This document shows positions 7,829-15,422 of a stretch of 39,836 nt of DNA, piece by piece. Origin of the DNA: Treponema sp. GTDB lineage: Bacteria > Spirochaetota > Spirochaetia > Treponematales > Breznakiellaceae. Every line of letters begins with the position of its first letter. The stretch's first letter is position 1. Location: positions 1-39,836 of the forward strand of contig JAISCR010000096.1 of NCBI GenBank assembly GCA_031265435.1. The letters are read 5' to 3'. Under the pieces are notes generated by a model. That model searched no databases, was not told where the DNA came from, and worked only from the letters and a program-made list of their open reading frames with translations. A program made the position numbers and the translations under genes.

Positions 7829-8884
7829 GTGAAGGTCTCAAAGACTGACGGTATCCCTCCTCAAAAGCTCAAAACCCCTGTAAGTTCCGGCAAAACGGGT
7901 GGGGAAACCCGTCCGGCGGAAGCGCTTTCCTCTCTCCCCCGCCGGGAATTGAAGGTTTCGGATTTTCCGGGAACAGCTTCCTTCCTGCAGCCGAAAAACA
8001 ACCTTGAATCCTCTGTCCTCAAGTATTCCCGTTTTTTCTCCCTGCCCCTCAATAGAACTTTTCTCAGGACTCTCCGGGTCATGATCCTGCAGGCAGAGAC
8101 TGAAAAAGAACCGCTTCCGGGAAAATCACCTGCGGAGGCGGCCCGAAAAGAGGCGGCTTTGGTCTCCGGCGCTGCGGCCGCGGCGGACAAGGGCCTCCTT
8201 CTGAGCGGAGAGGCCCTGAGGCGTTATGCCGCCGCGATTGAAGCCGGGGCCCCGGACAAAACCCGGCACGAGAGGCAGGACAGCCAACAGGAGGGCCGGG
8301 GCGGCCATGAAGGCGGAACTTTTTCCGGGAATTCGGAGAATTCCGAAAATTCTTCGAATTCTCATAATTCCGGCGGTTCGGGCTCACCGGGAGAATGGAA
8401 AGGACAAAAGAAAAGAGAATTTTCGCTTGAGGAAGCCTCAAAACCCGGAGAACTCAAGGCCCGGCTCGGGTTTCTCCCCGGTGAATCTCCTGCCGGCCTC
8501 CTCAACCGGATAAAGGGCCGCTATAGCGGGAAACACTGGATCGTCCTCCCCTTCAGCGTGGAAGAGTTTCAGGTTTCCCTCCGCATACTCCTCAACGAAG
8601 AGCCGCGGGGGAATGAGGCGGATTACTTTACCCTGGATATTGCCGAAAGAGGGCGGCGGCGCATCTTTCTCTGTGAACGGAAAGGGGAAAGTTTCAGTCT
8701 AAAGGTCTATGTACAACCCCCGGAAAGAACGGCGGCCCTCCGGTCGCTTGGAACAAAGCTCTCAAGGCTTCTGGATCTGGAGAAAAATCAGGTTACGGTA
8801 CTCAATGATGAAGAAAATTCGGTCTTTATGAAGGAACTTGAAGAAAAAAACAGGGCCTTGCCTTCCATAAATGAGGAGGTGTAA
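7829..8884 (+). CDS. FliK-like protein of the spirochaetal flagellar/secretion type (putative)
   Basis: A 351-residue protein starting at GTG 7829 with GGAGG 9 bases upstream. The first half is low in structure and rich in Ala, Gly, Ser and Pro, with an Asn/Ser-rich stretch near residues 168-183 (NSENSENSSNSHNSGG). The C-terminal third (about 225-335) is folded-looking, with strands such as HWIVLPFSVEEFQVSLRILL and RIFLCERKGESFSLKVYVQPP. A disordered front and a compact C terminus resemble hook-length proteins of the FliK type. The next gene encodes an FlhB C-terminal-like domain, the known FliK partner. The call rests on this architecture and neighbour, not on a clear motif. Confidence 0.5.
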   Translation: MKVSKTDGIPPQKLKTPVSSGKTGGETRPAEALSSLPRRELKVSDFPGTASFLQPKNNLESSVLKYSRFFSLPLNRTFLRTLRVMILQAETEKEPLPGKSPAEAARKEAALVSGAAAAADKGLLLSGEALRRYAAAIEAGAPDKTRHERQDSQQEGRGGHEGGTFSGNSENSENSSNSHNSGGSGSPGEWKGQKKREFSLEEASKPGELKARLGFLPGESPAGLLNRIKGRYSGKHWIVLPFSVEEFQVSLRILLNEEPRGNEADYFTLDIAERGRRRIFLCERKGESFSLKVYVQPPERTAALRSLGTKLSRLLDLEKNQVTVLNDEENSVFMKELEEKNRALPSINEEV

Positions 8885-8885
8885 C

Positions 8886-9143
8886 ATAGATAGTAAGAGA
8901 AGGGTTTCTACCGCACTGGCTTACGACCCGGCGGATTTTGCTCCGCGTGTAATTGCGTCGGGACAGGGCGCCGAAGCAGAGCGGATAATTGCCATCGCAG
9001 AGGAAGCAGGCATCCGGATAGTGGAAGACGCCGCCCTGGCAGGCCTGTTGAACTCAGTTCCTCCGGGGGAAACAATCCCCGAATGGTGCTGGGAGACGGT
9101 GGCAAAAATACTGTCCTTCGTACTTGCAGGGGAACAAGGATGA
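8886..9143 (+). CDS. FlhB C-terminal-like protein (FlhX type), apparent ATA start
   Basis: About 85 residues match the cytoplasmic C-terminal part of FlhB/YscU: STALAYDPADFAPRVIASGQG, AERIIAIAEEAGIRIVED and ALAGLL, ending with ETVAKILSFV. Such stand-alone domains can interact with the export gate or FliK-like proteins. It lacks the NPTH autocleavage motif. AGGAGGTG (8874-8881) lies at the ideal distance from ATA 8886 (6 bases after AGGAGG), just after the previous stop TAA. The nearest ATG (8871) lies before that Shine-Dalgarno, has none of its own and overlaps the previous gene. I therefore place the start at ATA 8886, with ATG 8871 as the alternative. The stop overlaps the HD-GYP gene (ATGA). 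Confidence 0.75.
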   Translation: MDSKRRVSTALAYDPADFAPRVIASGQGAEAERIIAIAEEAGIRIVEDAALAGLLNSVPPGETIPEWCWETVAKILSFVLAGEQG

Positions 9144-10408
9144 AAAAAATATCGGTTAGCACACTGCAGCCCGGCATGAAATTTACCGAACCGGTTTATA
9201 TTGAAGGGAATAATCTCCTTGTGCCCGCAAGTGTGGAAGTGCGGAAAAAGGATATCGAAAGGCTCCGTTCCTGGGGTATCGATGTTGTTCAGACTGAAGG
9301 AGACATAATAGCCTCATCCAGGTCAAAGGGAGGACTTGAGGTTTCTCCTCCCCCGGCCCCCCGGCCCCGGGACGATGAAGCGGAAAAGAACGTCCTTTCT
9401 CCCGAAGAGACCGGTCTTCCGGAAGAACAGGCCCCGGACCCCGGAGCCGCGGCCCAAAAGAAAAAGCCCGGCGCCCTTTCCTTAATGGATGTCCAGAAAA
9501 ACAAGGGGGCCTACCGCAGCTATCTTGAAACGATTGAAAAACTCGATCAGGTACTCACCGGCATAGGTGAAGGGGTCTCCATAGAAGCCCGTTCCATCGA
9601 CAATATCGCCGCAAGGCTCCTCCAGGCTGTCCGGGACGAGAGAGACAGCTTTATAGGCTTTATTCTGGGCGGCGAAGTTTCCGGTCATGAGATGGCCAAA
9701 AGCTCCGTCAATGCGGCGATCCTTTCGGCCCTTATCGCCCAGGAACTCAAGCTTCCCAACCACAAGATTATGCAGATCATCATCGGCGCCCTGCTTCATG
9801 ACGTGGGTATGTTACGGCTTCCCAGGGAGATCCTCGACAAACGGGGGGGACTCTCGGAGACGGAGCTTCAGCGTATGAAGAACCACCCTCTCTACACCCA
9901 CAAAATTGTCTCCAAGGAGCTGCTCTACCCGGAAGATGTGGGACTTATCGCCCTGCAGCATCATGAACGCTGGGACGGCGAAGGCTATCCCAGACGGGTC
10001 TCCGGCAATGCCATAGACATGGGCGCCCGTATTGTCTCCGTGGCGGATGCGTTCGAGGCCATGGTAAGCCGGAAGTCCTACCGCAACTCCATGATGGGCT
10101 ATCAGGCAATGAAAAACCTGCTTTCGGACAATAGCCGCCGTTTCGATCCCGATGTACTCAAAGCCTTTATCCAGACTATGGGCATATACCCCATCGGTTC
10201 GATCATACTCCTCAACAACGGAGCCCTGGCCAGGGTAACGGAAGTTCACGGAGACGCCCCGTTACGGCCCAAGATCCGGGTGCTGATTGACGAATTCGGC
10301 AAGGTCTTCAAGCAGGATGACGGGGATCTTATCGACCTTTTGACCGAAAAGAGCCTCTTTATCGCCAAGGCGGTTGATCCGAAAGAGCTGAACAAACAGG
10401 GTGAATAG
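9140..10408 (+). CDS. HD-GYP domain c-di-GMP phosphodiesterase
   Basis: A 422-residue protein. Residues 1-55 form a DUF3391-like N-terminal domain (LQPGMKFTEPVYIEGNNLLVP), followed by an acidic, proline-rich linker. The HD-GYP domain has HD at residues 220-221 (LLHDVGMLRLP), HHERWDGEGYP with GYP at 282-284, and a later VADAFEAM. All metal-binding residues are present, so hydrolysis of c-di-GMP is likely. A C-terminal segment (about 350-422) carries an IGSIILLNNGALARV tail seen in this family. ATG 9140 overlaps the previous stop by 4 bases. A GGDEF cyclase lies three genes downstream. Confidence 0.93.
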   Translation: MKKISVSTLQPGMKFTEPVYIEGNNLLVPASVEVRKKDIERLRSWGIDVVQTEGDIIASSRSKGGLEVSPPPAPRPRDDEAEKNVLSPEETGLPEEQAPDPGAAAQKKKPGALSLMDVQKNKGAYRSYLETIEKLDQVLTGIGEGVSIEARSIDNIAARLLQAVRDERDSFIGFILGGEVSGHEMAKSSVNAAILSALIAQELKLPNHKIMQIIIGALLHDVGMLRLPREILDKRGGLSETELQRMKNHPLYTHKIVSKELLYPEDVGLIALQHHERWDGEGYPRRVSGNAIDMGARIVSVADAFEAMVSRKSYRNSMMGYQAMKNLLSDNSRRFDPDVLKAFIQTMGIYPIGSIILLNNGALARVTEVHGDAPLRPKIRVLIDEFGKVFKQDDGDLIDLLTEKSLFIAKAVDPKELNKQGE

Positions 10409-10757
10409 AAAGGCCCTGGGCAGGGAGGGGGAAGACAAGGCGGCGCTTTACCTGGAAAAGAAAGGGATGAGCGTAATCGTCCGGAATTTCCGTTCCCGGA
10501 CGGGAGAAATTGATATAATCGCCCTTTATGGAAACATTCTTGTCTTTGCAGAGGTAAAAAGCTGGAATCTCCATGGCTTTGAGCAGCTTGAATACAGCAT
10601 AAATGACCAAAAACAGCGAAGAATCATAGAAACCGCTAAGTTTTTCCTCAATTCCCATCGAGAATATAAGGAGATGATTATTCGTTTTGATGTGATCTTC
10701 ATCGGCAAGGATGGAGCGATTACCCATCTTGCATCGGCCTTTTCGGAGCGTGTATGA
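10401..10757 (+). CDS. yraN: YraN family (UPF0102) nuclease-like protein
   Basis: A 118-residue protein with the family's restriction-endonuclease-like core: GREGEDKAALYLEKKG, then RNFRSRTGEIDIIA (E36, D38), and FAEVKSW (E51, K53), the acid-acid-ExK pattern. The function in the cell is unsettled, probably in DNA processing. It starts at GTG 10401, overlapping the HD-GYP gene by 8 bases. It lies in the same position relative to rplS as in other treponemes, as I recall. Confidence 0.92.
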   Translation: MNRKALGREGEDKAALYLEKKGMSVIVRNFRSRTGEIDIIALYGNILVFAEVKSWNLHGFEQLEYSINDQKQRRIIETAKFFLNSHREYKEMIIRFDVIFIGKDGAITHLASAFSERV

Positions 10758-10978
10758 TAATGGCTGTACAGGAATTCGTGCCGGAAGAAACAGAGCTGGA
10801 TACGGCGGTACCGGAAATTTTTCCGGAGTCTTTTAATGCGGATCTGTTACGGCAGAAAATCAATAGCGAGGAATATCTTAACGAAGCAATACAGAGGATT
10901 GCCCTGATATTGACAAATGAGCTTCTGGATATTTCCCCGGGAGGAACCTTCAATGGGAGGCAGCGGAAGAGGCGCTAG
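10754..10978 (+). CDS. Small conserved hypothetical protein
   Basis: A 74-residue acidic protein of unknown function. After a Glu-rich N terminus (FVPEETELDTAVPEIFPESF) comes an amphipathic helix (LLRQKINSEEYLNEAIQRIALILTNELLD) and a basic tail. It overlaps yraN by 4 bases and the next gene by 26 bases, which supports real translation. ATG 10754 or the ATG 6 bases later could be the start. Confidence 0.65.
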   Translation: MIMAVQEFVPEETELDTAVPEIFPESFNADLLRQKINSEEYLNEAIQRIALILTNELLDISPGGTFNGRQRKRR

Positions 10979-11411
10979 AGGAGGACGGAATAACCGGCAC
11001 TCCGGCGGAAACAGAAAAGCTTTCAGAGAAAATACAGACTCCCGTTTTAAAAAGAGCCGGGGAGTTTTTTATGAACGCCCCAAATGGATTCCTCCCGAAA
11101 TGTCATCGGAGCCCATCCCCACACCGGACTGCCCCTACTGCGGGAAGCCAATCGCGGATCTCTCCGTGGCGGTGACGGACAAAAATTCGGATGCGCCCGT
11201 TCATTTTGACTGTATTGTAGAACGGATTACGGAAGGAGAGACACTGGAAGAAGGGGATACGGTTACGTATATCGGAGGCGGCAGATTCGCGGTGATTAAT
11301 TTTGCGGGAGAAAACAGGAATTTCAGGATCAAGAAAATTCTTGAATGGGAAATCCGGGAAAGCCGCGCCGAATGGCGCAAGAATATCAGCGATCATTTTT
11401 CGATAACATAG
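10953..11411 (+). CDS. Conserved hypothetical protein with zinc-ribbon-like Cys/His motif
   Basis: A 152-residue protein. The N terminus is very basic and Gly/Arg-rich (MGGSGRGARGGRNNRHSGGN), which suggests RNA or ribosome binding. The middle has CPYCGK ... PVHFDC, a CxxC plus HxxC arrangement that would bind one zinc. The rest is strand-rich (EGDTVTYIGGGRFAVINF). ATG 10953 is preferred because GGGAGG lies 8 bases upstream; a reading from 10917 has none. It overlaps the previous gene and leaves 1 base to the GGDEF gene. I do not know its function. Confidence 0.75.
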   Translation: MGGSGRGARGGRNNRHSGGNRKAFRENTDSRFKKSRGVFYERPKWIPPEMSSEPIPTPDCPYCGKPIADLSVAVTDKNSDAPVHFDCIVERITEGETLEEGDTVTYIGGGRFAVINFAGENRNFRIKKILEWEIRESRAEWRKNISDHFSIT

Positions 11412-11412
11412 C

Positions 11413-12570
11413 ATGGAAAAAAGCGATACAACTATTGAGAAAAAATCATTTCTTGAAAACCCGGAAGTAATAGAGCATTACTCTCTATTACAGGAGACCG
11501 GGGTCTTCTCGTATATCGACAGCCTCAACAAGGAAATACGGAACTACGAAAACCTGCTTTCGGGCGCCCTTGATATCTTTAACCGTACCAGTATTGATGA
11601 AATTATGGATGCCACGGTGTGGCAGATTACAGACCGCTGCCTGCCTTCCTTCATCGCCTTTCTCTGGAAGCCGGTACAGGGCCGGGATGATATTACGGTG
11701 CGCTCTTACCGGAACTACAAACCGGTTGATCTGAAACTTGATATACAGCGCATCACCGGTTTTGAACAGTTCTTTCAAAAACATTCCAAACCAATCTCCT
11801 TTGAACTTCTCGCTTTTGAAATGAAAGACAATGATGCCCTCCGGCCCTTCCGGGAACTGGCGCCCGAAATCGTAATCCCCATCATCGGCCCATTCGGTCT
11901 TTATGGCCTGATACTGGTAGGCCGCAAGATCCTTTCGGAAGATTATCTCCAGAGTGAACTGGTCTTCCTTCAGCAGCTTATGTCTTTTGTGACGCAGGCT
12001 ATCAAGAATCACTTGCACTATGAACATTCCCTGCGGGATATCAAGACAGGGCTTTTCAATCATGGTTTTTTTATGACCCGGCTTGGAGAAGAGCTGGCCA
12101 GGGCGAGGCGGGAAAAATATTCTTCTTCGATCATTGTTATAGATGTAGACAAATTCAAGAATTTCAACGATTCATTTGGTCATTTGGCGGGAGACCGGGT
12201 ACTGGAGTACCTTGCCGTGGCGATCAAACAGGCAGTCCGTACCGGTGATGTTCCTTCCCGTTTCGGCGGAGAGGAATTTACCGTACTCCTGCCCAATACG
12301 ACCAAAGATGTGGCCTTTACCGTGGCGGAGCGTCTCCGCTGTACCGTGGCTGCCATGACCGTTCCCTGGGAACCGCCCCTGCCTCAGGTAACGATAAGCC
12401 TGGGGGTTCATTCCTTCAGCCAGGGCAAGGAACTTACCGCGGAGGAAATTATCGCCCATGCCGACGAGGCCCTCTACCTTTCAAAAGAACGGGGCAGAAA
12501 TCGTACCACCCTCTGGGGATCCGGCGTACTGTTCAGGATTGAACATAAAACGGAACAGCAAAAGACATAA
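11413..12570 (+). CDS. Diguanylate cyclase (GAF-like sensor plus GGDEF)
   Basis: A 385-residue protein. Residues about 50-195 form a GAF-like sensor region, and the C-terminal GGDEF domain spans about 205-370. The signature is GGEEF at 285-289, in the active form. An RxxD inhibitory site (RTGD) lies exactly five residues before it, so feedback inhibition by c-di-GMP is expected. IVIDVDKFKNFND holds the first metal acid. There are no membrane segments, so it is cytoplasmic. It is the synthetic counterpart of the HD-GYP gene in the same gene run. Confidence 0.93.
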   Translation: MEKSDTTIEKKSFLENPEVIEHYSLLQETGVFSYIDSLNKEIRNYENLLSGALDIFNRTSIDEIMDATVWQITDRCLPSFIAFLWKPVQGRDDITVRSYRNYKPVDLKLDIQRITGFEQFFQKHSKPISFELLAFEMKDNDALRPFRELAPEIVIPIIGPFGLYGLILVGRKILSEDYLQSELVFLQQLMSFVTQAIKNHLHYEHSLRDIKTGLFNHGFFMTRLGEELARARREKYSSSIIVIDVDKFKNFNDSFGHLAGDRVLEYLAVAIKQAVRTGDVPSRFGGEEFTVLLPNTTKDVAFTVAERLRCTVAAMTVPWEPPLPQVTISLGVHSFSQGKELTAEEIIAHADEALYLSKERGRNRTTLWGSGVLFRIEHKTEQQKT

Positions 12571-12579
12571 GGAGAAAAC

Positions 12580-13290
12580 ATGATTGGCATAATCGGCGCC
12601 ATGGAAGATGAGATAACCCTCCTCCGCGGAGCCATAGAAAACGCAGGAGCGGCGAATATCAACGGCATCGAATTCTATACCGGAAAACTTGAAGGCAGGG
12701 ATGTAGTGCTCCTCCGCTGCGGTATCTGCAAGGTGAACGCCGCCATTGGCGCTACATTGCTCATTCATACCTACAAGCCTGAACTGGTAATCAATACCGG
12801 TTCCGCGGGAGGCATCGATCCCGCACTGCACTTTGGGGATGCGGTCATTGCCGAAGGCGTGGTTCAACACGATGTGGATGTGACAGCCTTCAACTATGTC
12901 CTGGGACAGGTTCCCGGCGGGCCTCCGGTGTACAGCGCCCCGGAAGAGATAATCCGCAAGGCGGAAGAGGCCGTTAACCAGCTCAAGGCCGAAAAAATAC
13001 TGCCTTCCGATTTTAACCATGTCCGGGGCATCATCGCCTCGGGTGATATTTTCGTTCACAAACAAGATGTCTTCGACCATATCCGCAGGAACTTTCCGGA
13101 AGTCCGGGCAGTTGAAATGGAAGGCGCCGCCATTGCCCAAACCTGTGCGGCATTCCAGGTGCCCTCCCTCATAATCCGGGCCCTTTCGGATGTCGCGAAT
13201 TCCGAATCTCCTGTCAATTTCAGCGAATTTCTTCCGATGGCGTCAAAACATTCCTCGGAGATTGTGCGCAGAATCATTAAAAACCTCTAA
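12580..13290 (+). CDS. mtnN: 5'-methylthioadenosine/S-adenosylhomocysteine nucleosidase
   Basis: A 236-residue cytosolic enzyme that cleaves adenine from MTA and SAH. It starts MIGIIGAMEDE (E11 is the catalytic-water acid). Later it has INTGSAGGID, SGDIFVH, VEMEGAAIAQ (E181 binds ribose) and ALSDVAN (D204 protonates adenine). The length is normal, and AAGGAG precedes ATG 12580. LuxS, which uses its product S-ribosylhomocysteine, begins 20 bases after it. Confidence 0.97.
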   Translation: MIGIIGAMEDEITLLRGAIENAGAANINGIEFYTGKLEGRDVVLLRCGICKVNAAIGATLLIHTYKPELVINTGSAGGIDPALHFGDAVIAEGVVQHDVDVTAFNYVLGQVPGGPPVYSAPEEIIRKAEEAVNQLKAEKILPSDFNHVRGIIASGDIFVHKQDVFDHIRRNFPEVRAVEMEGAAIAQTCAAFQVPSLIIRALSDVANSESPVNFSEFLPMASKHSSEIVRRIIKNL

Positions 13291-13309
13291 ACATAAAAGG
13301 AACTATAAA

Positions 13310-13786
13310 ATGGAAAAAATTGCCAGTTTTCAGATCGATCATTTACGGCTCAAGCCGGGACTCTACGTTTCCCGGATAGACCGCTTCGGGAACGCGGTCT
13401 TGACCACCTTCGACCTGCGCTTCAAGGAACCCAACAAGGAACCTGTCATCGACCAGCCGGCCCTTCATACCATTGAGCATCTGGGGGCCACCTTCCTCCG
13501 TTCTCATCCTGAATGGGCAGGAAGGACGGCCTACTTCGGCCCCATGGGCTGCAGGACGGGTTTTTACTTTATTGCCGAAGGAGAACTCAAGAGCGCGGAT
13601 ATTCTCCCCCTGATGCGGGAGATGCTTGACTGGGTAGAGGCCTTTGAAGGCCCTATTCCCGGCGCCGCCGCCGCGGAGTGCGGCAACTGGCAGGAACAGA
13701 ACCTCAACATGGCTAAATGGGAATGCCGCCGCTATGCCTCGGTGCTCAAAAACCCTGCCGAAGACAGGCTGAATTATCCGGGGTGA
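13310..13786 (+). CDS. luxS: S-ribosylhomocysteine lyase LuxS
   Basis: A 158-residue metalloenzyme that converts S-ribosylhomocysteine to homocysteine and the autoinducer-2 precursor. The metal ligands are H53 and H57 in HTIEH and C124 in AAECGNW. E56 and C81 (FGPMGCRTGFY) are the catalytic base and acid. ATG 13310 (MEKIASFQIDH) fits the family; AAAAGG is upstream. Together with mtnN it completes recycling of SAH. No SAH hydrolase is seen in this window. Confidence 0.97.
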   Translation: MEKIASFQIDHLRLKPGLYVSRIDRFGNAVLTTFDLRFKEPNKEPVIDQPALHTIEHLGATFLRSHPEWAGRTAYFGPMGCRTGFYFIAEGELKSADILPLMREMLDWVEAFEGPIPGAAAAECGNWQEQNLNMAKWECRRYASVLKNPAEDRLNYPG

Positions 13787-13807
13787 AGTTCGCGGCGGGA
13801 GGCATTA

Positions 13808-13878
13808 AGCGGCCGACGGGAGTCGAACCCGCGTCACAAGCTTGGGAAGCTTGGATAATACCGTTATATGACGGCCGC
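13808..13878 (-). tRNA. tRNA-Gly (anticodon CCC)
   Basis: Read on minus, a 7-bp acceptor stem GCGGCCG/CGGCCGC encloses an anticodon stem CAAGC/GCTTG with loop TTCCCAA (anticodon CCC, glycine codon GGG) and a T arm GCGGG-TTCGACT-CCCGT. The discriminator base is T, and CCA is not encoded. It converges with luxS, with 21 bases between. Confidence 0.93.
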
Positions 13879-13919
13879 ATACACAGGCCGCGTGAGGCGG
13901 CGGGGAAGGATGCTCTAAT

Positions 13920-13949
13920 AAAATAAGCCGGAAAAGCGGTCTCTGTCAA
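13920..13949 (-). promoter_or_regulatory. Promoter of tRNA-Gly
   Basis: On minus a perfect TTGACA (13949-13944), an 18-base spacer and TATTTT (13925-13920) lie about 41 bases before the tRNA 5' end, allowing a short processed leader. Confidence 0.55.
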
Positions 13950-13993
13950 GTCTTCGCGTTGCCTAATCGCCGCGTATAATCGCCGCCGTATGA

Positions 13994-14022
13994 TTGTAAA
14001 TACTTTCATCTTTTTATATAAT
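13994..14022 (+). promoter_or_regulatory. Promoter of the 14030 gene, leaderless geometry
   Basis: TTGTAA (13994-13999), exactly 17 bases, then a perfect TATAAT (14017-14022). Only seven bases (agaaaag) separate the -10 from ATG 14030, and there is no real Shine-Dalgarno, so transcription should begin at or next to the start codon. Confidence 0.65.
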
Positions 14023-14029
14023 AGAAAAG

Positions 14030-15421
14030 ATGGACGAAAACAATGATTATCTAAAGTCTCTACAGGATGTACTCAGCGCACGGGCCGAGTGGCTTGAAAA
14101 GTCCGAATTGGGGAAACTCAAGGATGAACTGCGGACTTTTCAGTCTTCTTTCTCCTCTCTCTACGCCATGTACCTCAAGAAAGGCCTCATTCACGAAGAT
14201 CCCTACAAACAAGAAAACAAAATAAGCGAACTGGAAGTACCGGAAAGCAGCGGTTTTACGGAAACTGAAAAGCTGGATCAGCTCAGCCTGCGGCTCTCAA
14301 ACTACGACAGCCAGCTTGACTTTCTGGTAAATTTCTATCAGTTCGGAGTGGAATTCCTCAATCTTGACCGGATCAAGCGCATTCTGGGCCTGATTAAATA
14401 CATAGACTGGGTTGCCTTGAGCCCGGACAGTACCTCACAAACCACCAAGGCTCTGGCGGAGATGACATTGCAGGTAAAAATAGGTATCGATCCCCTGGCT
14501 CTCCGGGTTATAGGGGAATCCCTCACCAACCTTTCCCGGACAACTGGCGCCATCATCGGCTATCTCAAGATCCTTACCAACTATAACCGGGAAGCCTGGA
14601 AACTCTGTCTCCGGGATGCGATAAGCGGCATGCCCGCTTCCAACGCAAACGTCACGGCAATCAAAAAACGCTGGACTGCGGGAAATGCGGGCAGTCCCTT
14701 CTACCCCGACCTTGCCGAAGAGGTCATCAAGGAAGATTACAGCAAAGAAGGCCCCGCGCTCCGGGAGAAAATTCTTAAAAGCCTTGCCGTAGCGGAGAAC
14801 AAGCCCAAGGCGGAAAAAAAACAGGTCTCCTTCAGAAGCATACTTATCGACGGGCTCCAGGCTATAGGCGGCGCCTATTCGGGCCTGGGCGAAGCGGGAA
14901 TGAAAATGGATGAGAACGAAACCATCCTCGCCAACCGTAAAAAAAGTTTCTGGGAAAAAGTAAAAGATATCATGGCTCAGATGATACACAAGGAACTCGA
15001 TGCGGTAATCTATGAACTTTCCTACCAGGATCCCGCCCGGGGAAACACGGTAAAAGAAAATATCGACTACCATCTCTTCCGTACCGAAATGGAACGGAAA
15101 TGCAGAGTCCTTGCCAATGCGGGAGGTGTCAGGGGGGGCGGCAATTCCAAAATTGACAGCATGACGGAAGAACAGCTTGTCGGGCTTCTGGAACGGATGA
15201 TTCGGGAAGTGCAGGGTTTGCACAAGACACTCAATGCATTGGATGACTTTTTCAAAGCGGAAGTTGTCAAGGAAGACAGGGATAAGATAAAAGGAATCAA
15301 GCCGGAACTGGCTGTCATTAAAAATGCCATACTCCGGGCCAATCAGCTCAGGCACGAATACAGCGCTCAGATAGAAGAGCTGGAACAAATGAAAAAACTC
15401 GGCATCAATACAGGAGCCTGA
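14030..15421 (+). CDS. Conserved helical protein of unknown function
   Basis: A 463-residue soluble protein with no signal peptide or membrane segment. It is almost entirely charged helix, with coiled-coil-like stretches at the N terminus (residues 1-45) and C terminus (about 370-455). The middle contains LDFLVNFYQFGVEFLNLDRIKRILGLIKYIDW. I recognise no catalytic motif. It may be a cytoplasmic structural or scaffold protein of the spirochaete type. It seems to be translated from a leaderless message. The next gene, an oligopeptide-binding lipoprotein, starts 1 base after its stop, so the two are co-transcribed. Confidence 0.75.
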   Translation: MDENNDYLKSLQDVLSARAEWLEKSELGKLKDELRTFQSSFSSLYAMYLKKGLIHEDPYKQENKISELEVPESSGFTETEKLDQLSLRLSNYDSQLDFLVNFYQFGVEFLNLDRIKRILGLIKYIDWVALSPDSTSQTTKALAEMTLQVKIGIDPLALRVIGESLTNLSRTTGAIIGYLKILTNYNREAWKLCLRDAISGMPASNANVTAIKKRWTAGNAGSPFYPDLAEEVIKEDYSKEGPALREKILKSLAVAENKPKAEKKQVSFRSILIDGLQAIGGAYSGLGEAGMKMDENETILANRKKSFWEKVKDIMAQMIHKELDAVIYELSYQDPARGNTVKENIDYHLFRTEMERKCRVLANAGGVRGGGNSKIDSMTEEQLVGLLERMIREVQGLHKTLNALDDFFKAEVVKEDRDKIKGIKPELAVIKNAILRANQLRHEYSAQIEELEQMKKLGINTGA

Positions 15422-15422
15422 T

